Shown: in pieces, positions 1-7,225 of the stretch
Numbering within the stretch: the stretch's first letter is position 1
Layout: each line of letters starts with the position of its first letter
NCBI GenBank assembly: GCA_002309635.1
Contig: DBXO01000039.1
Span: forward strand, 35,353-99,352
Source of the DNA: Ruminococcus flavefaciens
Lineage (GTDB): Bacteria > Bacillota > Clostridia > Oscillospirales > Ruminococcaceae
DNA: 64,000 bases
Direction of reading: 5' to 3'
Notes under the pieces: model-generated
Told to the model about the DNA's origin: nothing
Seen by the model: the letters and a program-made list of their open reading frames with translations, nothing else
Databases searched by the model: none
Made by a program: the position numbers and the translations under genes

Positions 1-239
1 GCTCCTCTCATTCTTCCGTTGAGCTCCCTGAAGCTCTCCTTGTCTACCGTTATTGCTATACGCTCTGTCGAGGAAAGTCTGCCGTGATAGTTGCACTTGG
101 GGCATACTCTTCTCAGCTCCTCGTACTTTGACAGCGGGCTCAGGCCCTGACAGCGCGGGCATTTGAACATAGGAGGCTTGTATTCCTCTTCGCCCTCTCC
201 CCAGCGCTTCTTAACTACGTTAAAAAAATCTTCAAACAA
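1..239 (-). CDS. accD: Acetyl-CoA carboxylase carboxyltransferase subunit beta (partial, N-terminal end)
   Basis: About 79 residues of the N-terminus are present; the rest lies beyond the left edge. The protein is the zinc-ribbon subunit of the carboxyltransferase that moves CO2 from carboxybiotin to acetyl-CoA to make malonyl-CoA. The family's four-Cys zinc ribbon is visible as CPRC near residue 27 and CPKCN near residue 46. The only plausible start is TTG at 239: a TGA stop lies two codons upstream in frame and no ATG or GTG precedes the zinc ribbon. It is the last gene seen in the fab/acc operon and starts 21 bases after the accC stop. Identity rests on the Cys motif and the operon position. 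Confidence in the exact start is moderate. Confidence 0.9.
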   Translation of the reverse strand, partial: MFEDFFNVVKKRWGEGEEEYKPPMFKCPRCQGLSPLSKYEELRRVCPKCNYHGRLSSTERIAITVDKESFRELNGRMRG

Positions 240-260
240 TTCTTTTCACCGCATTCCCGT

Positions 261-1613
261 TTATTTCTTCTTTTCTTCCATATATCTTCCGAGGAAACCG
301 ATATCGTACTTTCCTGCCTTGAAATCGGCGTTCCTGATTATTTCCAGCTGGAAGTCTATATTTGTGTCAACTCCCTCCACGATGAACTCGGAAAGCGCCC
401 ATCTCATCTTGTTTATGGCATCCTCCCTGTCGGAGCCGTGTGCGATGAGCTTGCTTATCATCGAGTCATAGTACGGAGTTATGGTGTAGCCCTGATATAC
501 GGCTCCGTCTATCCTTATTCCGGGGCCGCCCGGCATATACAGCGCCGTGATGGTTCCCGGAGAGGGTCTGAAGCCCTTGTCGGGATTCTCTGCATTTATT
601 CTGCACTCGATAGCATGGCCGCGAATCTTTATGTCTTCCTGCTTTACCTCAAGAGGCTTGCCGTCTGCTATCTCTATCTGCGCCTTTACAAGGTCAAAGC
701 CCGTTACCTCTTCGGTTATGGGGTGCTCGACCTGTATTCTCGTGTTCATTTCCATAAAGTAGAAATCGCGGTTCTCATCAACGAGGAACTCTATAGTGCC
801 TGCGTTGTAGTAGCCGCACTCCTTTGCGGCAGTTACTGCCGCTGCGCCCATTTTTTTGCGGAGCTTATCGTCCACGATAGGGCTGGGGCACTCCTCAAGC
901 ATCTTCTGATTGCGGCGCTGCATGGAGCAGTCGCGCTCGCAGAGGTGGATATAGTTACCGTGCTTGTCGGCGATTATCTGTATCTCCACATGGTGTGGAT
1001 TAATAAGGAATTTCTCGATATATACGGCGTCGTCACCGAAGAAGTTCTTAGCCTCCTGCTGTGCGGCCGTCATCTGCGCTTCAAGCTCATCGGGACTGTC
1101 CACACGGCGTATGCCGCGTCCGCCGCCGCCTGCTGAAGCCTTTACAAGTACGGGATAGCCTGCCTTTTCAGCTATTTTCTTAGCTTCGGCGAGGCTCTTG
1201 ACAGCGCCCTTTGAACCGGGTATAACAGGTACTCCCGCAGCTGCCATCGTCTCCTTTGCAGCTGCCTTGTCGCCAAGCATTTCTATAGACTTATATGAGG
1301 GGCCGATGAAAACTATTCCGTTTGCCTCGCAGAGCTTTGCAAACTCCGCATTCTCGGAAAGGAATCCGAAGCCGGGGTGTATAGCCTCGGCGCCCGTATT
1401 TATTGCCGCCTGTATTATGGCGTTCATGTTAAGGTAGCTGTCCTTTGTGGCAGCAGGTCCGATGCAGACCGATTCGTCGGCTATCTGCGCATGGAGAGAA
1501 TTGCGGTCGGCTGTGGAGTACACCGCTACACAGCGTATGCTCAGCTCTCTGCACGCTCTTATTATTCGTACAGCTATCTCGCCTCTGTTGGCGATAAGTA
1601 CTTTCTTGAACAT
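261..1613 (-). CDS. accC: Biotin carboxylase subunit of acetyl-CoA carboxylase
   Basis: This 450-residue enzyme carboxylates the biotin on AccB using ATP and bicarbonate, the first half-reaction of malonyl-CoA synthesis. It has the normal family length. The biotin-carboxylase N-terminal fold begins at residue 1 (KVLIANRGEIAVRI). The ATP-grasp glycine loop KASAGGGGRGIR is at residues 158-169, the metal-binding segment MEMN at 287-290, and the catalytic RIQVEHP at 292-298. A purine-rich GGGGGA about 10 bases upstream of the ATG supports the start. It sits between fabZ and accD in one operon, the usual Firmicute order. Nothing is missing or unusual. Confidence 0.98.
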   Translation of the reverse strand: MFKKVLIANRGEIAVRIIRACRELSIRCVAVYSTADRNSLHAQIADESVCIGPAATKDSYLNMNAIIQAAINTGAEAIHPGFGFLSENAEFAKLCEANGIVFIGPSYKSIEMLGDKAAAKETMAAAGVPVIPGSKGAVKSLAEAKKIAEKAGYPVLVKASAGGGGRGIRRVDSPDELEAQMTAAQQEAKNFFGDDAVYIEKFLINPHHVEIQIIADKHGNYIHLCERDCSMQRRNQKMLEECPSPIVDDKLRKKMGAAAVTAAKECGYYNAGTIEFLVDENRDFYFMEMNTRIQVEHPITEEVTGFDLVKAQIEIADGKPLEVKQEDIKIRGHAIECRINAENPDKGFRPSPGTITALYMPGGPGIRIDGAVYQGYTITPYYDSMISKLIAHGSDREDAINKMRWALSEFIVEGVDTNIDFQLEIIRNADFKAGKYDIGFLGRYMEEKKK

Positions 1614-1635
1614 TTATATTTATCCCCCGTATGGA

Positions 1636-2079
1636 TTATTTATTGTCTGTGATAACAAAGGTTATCTCGCAGGACACTGCCTTTTCGCCGCCTACGGACG
1701 CAATTGCCTGTCCCGTGCCCACAGGTCCGCGCTGACGTATCATCTCCACCTCAAGGTCGAGTACGTCTCCCGGAACTACCTGTCTGCGGAACTTCGCCTT
1801 GTCGATACCGCCGAAAAGTCCTATCTTGCCCTTGAACTCAGGCTTTGAGAGCATGCATACGGCACCTGCCTGTGCAAGCATCTCAACCATGAGCACGCCA
1901 GGAGTCACAGGATAACCGGGGAAGTGTCCCCTGAACCAGAAATCCTCCTCCTTGATGTACTTTCTTGCATGTACCTTTACTCCCACTTCCATATCCACTA
2001 TCTCGTCAATGAGGAGAAAGGGATCACGGTGGGGGATTATTTCCATTATCTGCTCTTTATTCATAAGTATATCAGCCAT
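1636..2079 (-). CDS. fabZ: 3-hydroxyacyl-[acyl-carrier-protein] dehydratase FabZ
   Basis: FabZ removes water from 3-hydroxyacyl-ACP to give trans-2-enoyl-ACP in each elongation cycle. From the ATG at 2079 it is 147 residues, the usual size. That start has AAAGGAG a few bases upstream; a longer reading to 2109 has no ribosome site and adds a basic stretch foreign to the family. The catalytic His is in PHRDPFLLIDEI (about residue 17), followed by GHFPGYPVTPG (51-61) and the catalytic Glu in MVEMLAQAG (about 66). It lies between the second membrane-protein gene and accC and is clearly part of the fatty-acid operon. Confidence 0.96.
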   Translation of the reverse strand: MADILMNKEQIMEIIPHRDPFLLIDEIVDMEVGVKVHARKYIKEEDFWFRGHFPGYPVTPGVLMVEMLAQAGAVCMLSKPEFKGKIGLFGGIDKAKFRRQVVPGDVLDLEVEMIRQRGPVGTGQAIASVGGEKAVSCEITFVITDNK

Positions 2080-2110
2080 TGTTATTCTCCTTTTTTTGTA
2101 TCCCGGCATA

Positions 2111-2704
2111 TCATTTCAGTATCTCGTCATCGGGATGCTCTCTTCTTGCCTTGTCGCGTATGCTGTCAAAGGTGATCTCGGACACGGTGTCGGAATCGCT
2201 GTACGATGTGGTAACTATGAGCCTTGTGAATTTCGGATAGTCAGACTTTGTCCTGAGGTCGTTCTCCACCTTTTCATGGAGCCAGCCCACAAGAAAGTTG
2301 AAAGCCACTATGCCTGCGAACTTCCAGTCTGCTATGAGTATGGGCAGAGAGCTGAGAGCCATGACATGAGGTCTCGGATCCCTGCGGTATATTACGAAAT
2401 ATGCGAATGCTCCCATATATGCAAGGAAGCCGAACAGTCTCAGCAGTATCCTCCATGTGGGAGTAGTGGTGTGATTAAGTATCTGATCAGTCTGATTCAT
2501 CACTACGAGCATAACGCCTATTGCAAGGCTCAATACCAGCTGTCCTACGGACCATATGGCTATGAACCAGTGATTGCGCTGCTTCCTGTTATAGTTCCTG
2601 ACGGCTTCGATATTGTATTCCCTCGCCTCTGCGAACATCTCGGCGCTTGTGACGTTTATGCCGCCTGCGTTTATTACATCCTGGGTTATATATTTCCATG
2701 CCAT
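2111..2704 (-). CDS. Unknown membrane protein inside the fab operon (paralogue 2)
   Basis: This is a 197-residue protein of unrecognised family. It opens with a conserved soluble block (YITQDVINAGGINVTSAEMF, then a YNIEAVRNY motif). Three or four hydrophobic segments follow, at about residues 47-70, 85-107 and 112-140, and it ends with a soluble tail carrying DSIRDKARREHPDDE. The same opening and closing blocks occur in the neighbouring upstream gene, so the two arose by tandem duplication. It lies 17 bases after its paralogue and 31 bases before the fabZ start, so it is surely co-transcribed with acc and fab genes. An envelope or lipid-related role is an inference from position only. Confidence 0.8.
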   Translation of the reverse strand: MAWKYITQDVINAGGINVTSAEMFAEAREYNIEAVRNYNRKQRNHWFIAIWSVGQLVLSLAIGVMLVVMNQTDQILNHTTTPTWRILLRLFGFLAYMGAFAYFVIYRRDPRPHVMALSSLPILIADWKFAGIVAFNFLVGWLHEKVENDLRTKSDYPKFTRLIVTTSYSDSDTVSEITFDSIRDKARREHPDDEILK

Positions 2705-2721
2705 AATGCAAAACCCTTGTA

Positions 2722-3318
2722 TTATCCGAGAAAATCACCGCTGTCGGGATGATCCCTGCGGGCTTTTTCACGTATGCTGTCATAGGACAGGTCCTTGATA
2801 TTGTCCGCTTCGCTGAATACCGCATTGGTAACTATCCTCGGAAAAGAGGGATATCCCAGCTTTTTTGAAAATGCCTCCTCAGACTTTGCATAAAGCAGTC
2901 CAGCCAGGTAGTTTGCCACGGGTATCCCCGCCATGTATATGGATATCGCTATGACAGGTACGGATATAAGGCAGAGGGTGAACCTGTCGCGGCTGCCCTT
3001 TATATAGGCAAACCAGAACATCAGTGCAAGATAGGCTATACCGCCGAGAGCTGCGAAGAATATCTTCCAGCCCGCCATATTATCACCCGATGATCTCTCG
3101 TATCCGTGCTGAGCCTGTATCATCTCCAATGTCCAGCCAATTACATAAAGCGTCTGTGCAGCTATAAAGAAGCCGAAGAATACCTTTATCCAGAAACGCT
3201 TCTTGTAGTTCCTGACGGCTTCTATATTGTATCTTCTTGCCTCCTCGAACATCTCGGGAGATGTGATATTGACATTGCCCTTATCTATCAGCTCCTGAGT
3301 GAGGTACTTGTACTCCAT
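2722..3318 (-). CDS. Unknown membrane protein inside the fab operon (paralogue 1)
   Basis: This 198-residue protein is the tandem paralogue of the gene that follows it. It shares the N-terminal block YLTQELIDKGNVNITSPEMF and YNIEAVRNY, about four hydrophobic segments between residues 43 and 140, and the C-terminal DSIREKARRDHPDSGD. The start ATG overlaps the accB stop in the string TAATG, so translation is coupled to the biotin carrier protein. No known enzymatic motif is visible. The soluble ends are better conserved between the copies than the membrane part, which suggests they carry the function or bind a partner. The two may form a heteromeric complex. Confidence 0.8.
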   Translation of the reverse strand: MEYKYLTQELIDKGNVNITSPEMFEEARRYNIEAVRNYKKRFWIKVFFGFFIAAQTLYVIGWTLEMIQAQHGYERSSGDNMAGWKIFFAALGGIAYLALMFWFAYIKGSRDRFTLCLISVPVIAISIYMAGIPVANYLAGLLYAKSEEAFSKKLGYPSFPRIVTNAVFSEADNIKDLSYDSIREKARRDHPDSGDFLG

Positions 3319-3788
3319 TATTTTATGACCATGATAGGCTGATCGAACTCTACCGCCTGTCCGTCGGATACCAGTATCTGTTCAACTGTTCCGTCGTACT
3401 CGGACTGTATCTCGTTCATCAGCTTCATGGACTCGATTATCATGATAACGTCGCCCTTCTTCACCTCGTCGCCTGTCTTTACAAAAGGCGGCTTGTCAGG
3501 TGAGGGAGCCGAATAGAATGTGCCTACGATAGGCGATCTTACGATCTTTCCGCTTACCTCCTCAGCCATAGAGGCTTCGCTCTCTGCAAGGGTGCTCTCT
3601 ACAGATACCTGATTCTGCGCAGGTGCTGTCATTACAGGCACAGGCATTGCGGGCACACACTTCTTGCCCTTGAGAGTTATGGTGTTCTCACCGCTTGATA
3701 TGGTGAGCTCGGAAAGCTCTTTCTTATTGATTATGTCTGCAAGCTTTCCGATGGTTTCGAGGTCTATCTGACCGTAAATCTTCTCCAT
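3318..3788 (-). CDS. accB: Biotin carboxyl carrier protein of acetyl-CoA carboxylase
   Basis: The 156-residue carrier holds the biotin that shuttles CO2 between AccC and the carboxyltransferase. An N-terminal domain (residues 1-45) precedes a flexible Ala/Pro/Val linker (about 46-80) and the biotinyl domain (about 83-156). The biotinylated Lys is in ESMKLMNE at residue 122; the family usually has EAMKMMN, so Ser replaces Ala at the first variable place, which is tolerated. The domain ends with the expected valine- and isoleucine-rich strand. GAGGAGG stands just before the ATG. It follows fabF by 12 bases and its stop overlaps the start of the first unknown membrane protein. Confidence 0.97.
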   Translation of the reverse strand: MEKIYGQIDLETIGKLADIINKKELSELTISSGENTITLKGKKCVPAMPVPVMTAPAQNQVSVESTLAESEASMAEEVSGKIVRSPIVGTFYSAPSPDKPPFVKTGDEVKKGDVIMIIESMKLMNEIQSEYDGTVEQILVSDGQAVEFDQPIMVIK

Positions 3789-3800
3789 TGAATATCCTCC

Positions 3801-5060
3801 TCAGTCTTTTACCCTTTTAAGACAGATAGTCGCATTGTGACCGCCGAATCCAAGCGAATTGGAAAGAACGGCATTGACCTCCTGCCTTATGTTGCCGTTT
3901 CCGCAGTAGTCGAGGTCGCACTCCTCGTCGGGCACCTTATAGCCGACTGTACCGTGGATAAGCCCCTCTTCTATTGACTTGGCGCATACTACCGCCTCAA
4001 CCGCGCCTGCTGCGCCGAGAAGATGTCCTATCATTGACTTCGTTGAGCTTATCTTCACGCGCCTTGCCTCCTTTTCACCGAAAGCAAGCTTTATAGCGGC
4101 TGTCTCGTACTTGTCGTTGAGGCCTGTGGATGTGCCGTGTGCGTTGATGTAGTCTATATCGGCAGGAGTAAGACCTGCCTCCTCCATTGCCAGTTCCATG
4201 CCCTTTGCGGCAGCTTCGCCCGATGGCATGGGCGACGTCATATGATATGCGTCGCAGGTAGCGCCGTAGCCTGCAAGCTCTGCGTATATCCTTGCGCCTC
4301 TTGCCTTTGCGTGCTCATATTCCTCAAGTACGATGACTGCACTGCCCTCTCCGAGCACGAAGCCGCTGCGTTCCTTGTCGAAGGGAATGGACGCTCTTGT
4401 AAGATCGTCGCACTTTGTAAGGGCTTTCATATTTGAAAATCCACCGAAAGTGAATTCTACTCTCGTTGACTCTGTACCGCCTGCAAGACAGGCGTCAAGG
4501 TATCCGTCCTTTATCTTGCGGAATGCCTCACCTATGGAATGCGTACTTGACGCACAGGCGGTGGTTATATCAAAATTGACTCCCCGGAAACCTGTTTTCA
4601 TGGAAATGGTTCCCGCAGCCATGTTGCTGATCATCATGGGGATATAGAATGCGGATACTCTTGTCGGTCCCTTTTCAAGGTACTTGCTGTACTCGGAAAG
4701 CGTAAGGTCTACGCCGCCGATGCCCGAGCCCACAAGCACGCCCACTCTGTAAGGATCCATATCCGAAAAATCGGTGCCTGCGTCCTCAAGAGCTTCGTGT
4801 GAGGCTATTACAGCATACTTTGTAAAGGTGTCCATGTGCTTTGCTTCCTTCTTGTCGAAGCAGCCCTTTACTCCATAGTAATCCTCTTCATTGAAATCGC
4901 GGACTATTCCCGCTATCTTTACGCCTGTGCGCTCTGTATCGAACATATCTATATACGATATGCCAAGTTTGTTCTCCTTTATTCCTTCCCAGAACTTATC
5001 AACTCCTGTTCCGAGGGGAGTTACAGTCCCAAGTCCTGTGATAACAACTCTTCTGCTCAT
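3801..5060 (-). CDS. fabF: 3-oxoacyl-[acyl-carrier-protein] synthase II (FabF)
   Basis: FabF condenses malonyl-ACP with a growing acyl-ACP and drives chain elongation. It has 419 residues, normal for KAS II. The catalytic triad is complete: Cys in TTACASSTH (about residue 169), His in NAHGTSTGLND (about 308) and His in SMIGHLLGAAG (about 345). The thiolase-fold opening VVITGLGTVTPLG is at the N-terminus. The start has AAAGGG upstream. It lies 79 bases after fabG and 12 bases before accB. A GGGG-CCAAAA-CCCC hairpin sits in the fabG-fabF gap but has no U-run, so it is unlikely to end transcription. Confidence 0.98.
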   Translation of the reverse strand: MSRRVVITGLGTVTPLGTGVDKFWEGIKENKLGISYIDMFDTERTGVKIAGIVRDFNEEDYYGVKGCFDKKEAKHMDTFTKYAVIASHEALEDAGTDFSDMDPYRVGVLVGSGIGGVDLTLSEYSKYLEKGPTRVSAFYIPMMISNMAAGTISMKTGFRGVNFDITTACASSTHSIGEAFRKIKDGYLDACLAGGTESTRVEFTFGGFSNMKALTKCDDLTRASIPFDKERSGFVLGEGSAVIVLEEYEHAKARGARIYAELAGYGATCDAYHMTSPMPSGEAAAKGMELAMEEAGLTPADIDYINAHGTSTGLNDKYETAAIKLAFGEKEARRVKISSTKSMIGHLLGAAGAVEAVVCAKSIEEGLIHGTVGYKVPDEECDLDYCGNGNIRQEVNAVLSNSLGFGGHNATICLKRVKD

Positions 5061-5139
5061 AATATACCCTTTCTTACCTTTTATTGAAAAATTTAGTATG
5101 TCCGGGGTTTTGGCCCCATGCTGCGACTGTTGGTAAAAT

Positions 5140-5880
5140 TTACATCGAGAGTCCGCCCGATATCTCTATAACCTGTCCCGTAACGTAAGATGCATTGTCG
5201 GACAGCAGGAAAGATACTACAGAGGCTATCTCCTCGGGCTCGCCGTAGCGTCTGAGCGCTACTGCCGAGATCATTTTTTCCTTTAACTCGTCGGAAAGAA
5301 CGTCTGTCATGGGAGTTCTGATAAGTCCCGGAGCAACTGCGTTGCAGGTGATGTTGCGGGAGCCGAACTCCTTTGCTGTTGTCTTTGTCATGCCGATGAT
5401 GGCTGCCTTTGAAGCGGAATAGTTCATCTGTCCGGGGTTGCCGTAAAGTCCTGCGACCGACGCAACATTGACTATCCTGCCGCTTCTCTGCTTCATCATG
5501 ACAGCAGTGACGTGCTTTGTCATATTGTACACGCTCTTCTGGTTTACAGCTATAACAGCGTCGTAGTCCTCCTCGCTCATTCTTGCAAGGAGCTTATCCT
5601 TTGTTATTCCTGCGTTGTTCACAAGAGCGTCGATAGTGCCGAAATCAGCCTTTACCTGCTTTACCATAGCCTCGCACTGGTCGAATTTCGATACGTCTGC
5701 CGCATAGCACTCAGCCTTCACGCCGAAAGCACGGCACTCCTCTGCGACCCCGAGAGCCTTTGCCTTGTCTCCGTCGCTGGGATAGTGGTTTATCACCACG
5801 TCAAAACCGTCCTGTGCAAGCCTTTTTGCGATACAGGCGCCTATTCCCTGTGAAGCGCCCGTGATAATTGCTGTTGCCAT
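5140..5880 (-). CDS. fabG: 3-oxoacyl-[acyl-carrier-protein] reductase FabG
   Basis: FabG reduces 3-oxoacyl-ACP to 3-hydroxyacyl-ACP with NADPH. The 246-residue chain is a classical short-chain dehydrogenase: nucleotide motif TGASQGIG at residues 7-14, NNAG at 88-91, catalytic Ser141, and Tyr154 with Lys158 in YSASK. The C-terminal SGG-containing tail is intact. CGGAGGTAAC just upstream of the ATG fixes the start. It follows the 64-residue gene by 125 bases, and this gap carries a good promoter, so fabG and everything downstream may also be transcribed independently of fabH and fabK. Confidence 0.98.
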   Translation of the reverse strand: MATAIITGASQGIGACIAKRLAQDGFDVVINHYPSDGDKAKALGVAEECRAFGVKAECYAADVSKFDQCEAMVKQVKADFGTIDALVNNAGITKDKLLARMSEEDYDAVIAVNQKSVYNMTKHVTAVMMKQRSGRIVNVASVAGLYGNPGQMNYSASKAAIIGMTKTTAKEFGSRNITCNAVAPGLIRTPMTDVLSDELKEKMISAVALRRYGEPEEIASVVSFLLSDNASYVTGQVIEISGGLSM

Positions 5881-5920
5881 ATCTGTTACCTCCGTTTATT
5901 TATCCTGGACTGATACTTTT

Positions 5921-5949
5921 ATTCTATCATGCTCCCACACATTTTGTAA
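5921..5949 (-). promoter_or_regulatory. Internal promoter before fabG
   Basis: On the minus strand the hexamer TTACAA (5949-5944) and TAGAAT (5926-5921) are separated by 17 bases and point at fabG, whose start is 41 bases beyond the -10. The -35 departs from consensus at two places and the -10 at one. Two direct copies of AAAAAGTGAC lie immediately upstream and may regulate it. Confidence 0.55.
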
Positions 5950-5959
5950 GGTGAGGATC

Positions 5960-5990
5960 GTCACTTTTTCAGTTACAAATGTCACTTTTT
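5960..5990 (-). repeat. Two direct repeats AAAAAGTGAC, period 21, upstream of the fabG promoter
   Basis: The plus strand reads GTCACTTTTT at 5960-5969 and again at 5981-5990. The 21-base period is two helical turns, so both copies face the same side of the DNA and abut the -35 of the internal promoter. This is the geometry of a dimeric activator or repressor site. No known fatty-acid regulator consensus is recognised with confidence. Confidence 0.5.
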
Positions 5991-6005
5991 TATCTGTCAT
6001 ATGCT

Positions 6006-6200
6006 TCAGAGCTCAAATACCATGTCGTACTCGACAAGAGCACCGTAGCTGCCCAGCTTTACGGGAACGTTCCCAACGTATCTGTACCCGAGAGCTGCCA
6101 TTTCGTCTATGACCTGACGGGGAGTCATTTTTCTGTCCTCTGTCCTGCAATAGTAGACAAGACCGATGCCCGCCTTCATTCTTACGTACTTGTATCTCAT
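6006..6200 (-). CDS. Small 64-residue protein coupled to fabK (DUF4177-like)
   Basis: The start codon overlaps the fabK stop (ATGA), so it is translated with enoyl-ACP reductase. The protein is short and soluble: an opening strand MRYKYVRMK, a Tyr/Cys stretch, a helix TPRQVIDEMAALGYRYVGNV and a closing strand EYDMVFEL. That strand-helix-strand order with an aromatic ending resembles small DUF4177-type proteins, in which a helix ending in a Gly-aromatic pair precedes the final strands. This is only a resemblance and no function is known. Because of coupling it could be a regulator or accessory of fatty-acid synthesis. Gene reality is supported by overlap and codon use like its neighbours. Confidence 0.7.
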   Translation of the reverse strand: MRYKYVRMKAGIGLVYYCRTEDRKMTPRQVIDEMAALGYRYVGNVPVKLGSYGALVEYDMVFEL

Positions 6201-7123
6201 ATCTTAAGCAGTTTCTCAGCGCCGTCGTTTATTTCCTTTACTATGTCGGCACAGCTCTTTATCTCGTTGACCATGCCAGAGATAGCTCCGCAAAGGAATG
6301 AGCCGCTTTCCACGTCGCCGTCAACTACCGCTCTGCGGAGTGCGCCCACTGTGAGCTGCTCGAACTCCTCGGGAGAGAGAGTTCCCTCCTTTTCGCCTGT
6401 TGCAAGCTTCTTCGCAAACTTTGTCTTGATATTTCTGCACGGATGACCTGTGTAACGTCCTGTTACGATATTATCCGTGTCCTTTGCGTTTATTACCAGT
6501 TCCTTGAAGGTGGGGTGTATCTGACATTCCTCGGATGCAAGGAAACGCGTGCCTATCTGTACGCCCTCAGCGCCCAGCATGAATGCTGCCGCCATACCTC
6601 TGCCGTCGGCGATTCCGCCTGCTGCGATAACGGGTATCTCAACTGCGTCCACTACCTGAGGAACAAGACACATAGTCGTATTCTCGCCGATATGTCCGCC
6701 TGATTCGGTACCCTCGGCGATGACCGCGTCGGCTCCCGACTTTTCCATTCTCCTTGCAAGAGCTACCGACGGAACTACAGGCATTACCTTTATGCCTGCT
6801 TCTTTCCATGCAGCCATGTACTTTCCGGGGTTGCCCGCACCTGTTGTTATGACCTTTACGCCCTCGTCTATGCAGAGCTGAGCGAGATCGTCCGCATTGG
6901 GGCTCATAAGCATTATATTCACGCCGAAAGGCTTGTCTGTCTTTTCCTTGCAGAGGCGTATCTGCTCACGAAGATAGTCTATGGGAGCGCTGCCGCCTGC
7001 GATAAGTCCGATTCCGCCTGCATTTGATACTGCGGAAGCAAGTGTATGCTCGGCTACCCATGCCATACCGCCCTGGATTATGGGGTATTTGCAGCCGAGA
7101 AGCTCAGTTATGCGTGTTTTCAT
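6197..7123 (-). CDS. fabK: Enoyl-[acyl-carrier-protein] reductase FabK (FMN-dependent)
   Basis: FabK is the flavoprotein that reduces trans-2-enoyl-ACP, the last step of each elongation cycle. The 308-residue protein has the NPD/2-nitropropane-dioxygenase TIM-barrel pattern: start ELLGCKYPIIQGGMAWV, NVMLMSPNADDL-like strand as NIMLMSPNADDL, the GTESGGHIG loop (about residue 140), and PVIAAGGIADGRG followed by GAEGVQIGTRFLASEEC, which holds the FMN phosphate. AAGGAG precedes the ATG. The absence of fabI or fabL nearby suggests this is the main enoyl reductase. It follows fabH by 102 bases. Confidence 0.96.
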   Translation of the reverse strand: MKTRITELLGCKYPIIQGGMAWVAEHTLASAVSNAGGIGLIAGGSAPIDYLREQIRLCKEKTDKPFGVNIMLMSPNADDLAQLCIDEGVKVITTGAGNPGKYMAAWKEAGIKVMPVVPSVALARRMEKSGADAVIAEGTESGGHIGENTTMCLVPQVVDAVEIPVIAAGGIADGRGMAAAFMLGAEGVQIGTRFLASEECQIHPTFKELVINAKDTDNIVTGRYTGHPCRNIKTKFAKKLATGEKEGTLSPEEFEQLTVGALRRAVVDGDVESGSFLCGAISGMVNEIKSCADIVKEINDGAEKLLKI

Positions 7124-7225
7124 AGTAGTAGTTCTCCTTTTTCGTATATCCTTGCAGGGGCCGGCTTACTCGACAGCCCGTCATTTTTTCATATTCGCAG
7201 ACGCCGTCGCCTGCAAACGGCAGGA

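Noticed and set aside
438..1136. Long plus-strand open frame opposite accC
   Set aside because: It lies wholly opposite biotin carboxylase with no ribosome site and a Cys/Tyr-rich translation typical of an antisense shadow.
5896..6000. 34-codon frame (MTDKKVTFVTEK) between the 64-residue gene and fabG
   Set aside because: It has no ribosome site and overlaps the twin repeats and promoter; more likely regulatory DNA.
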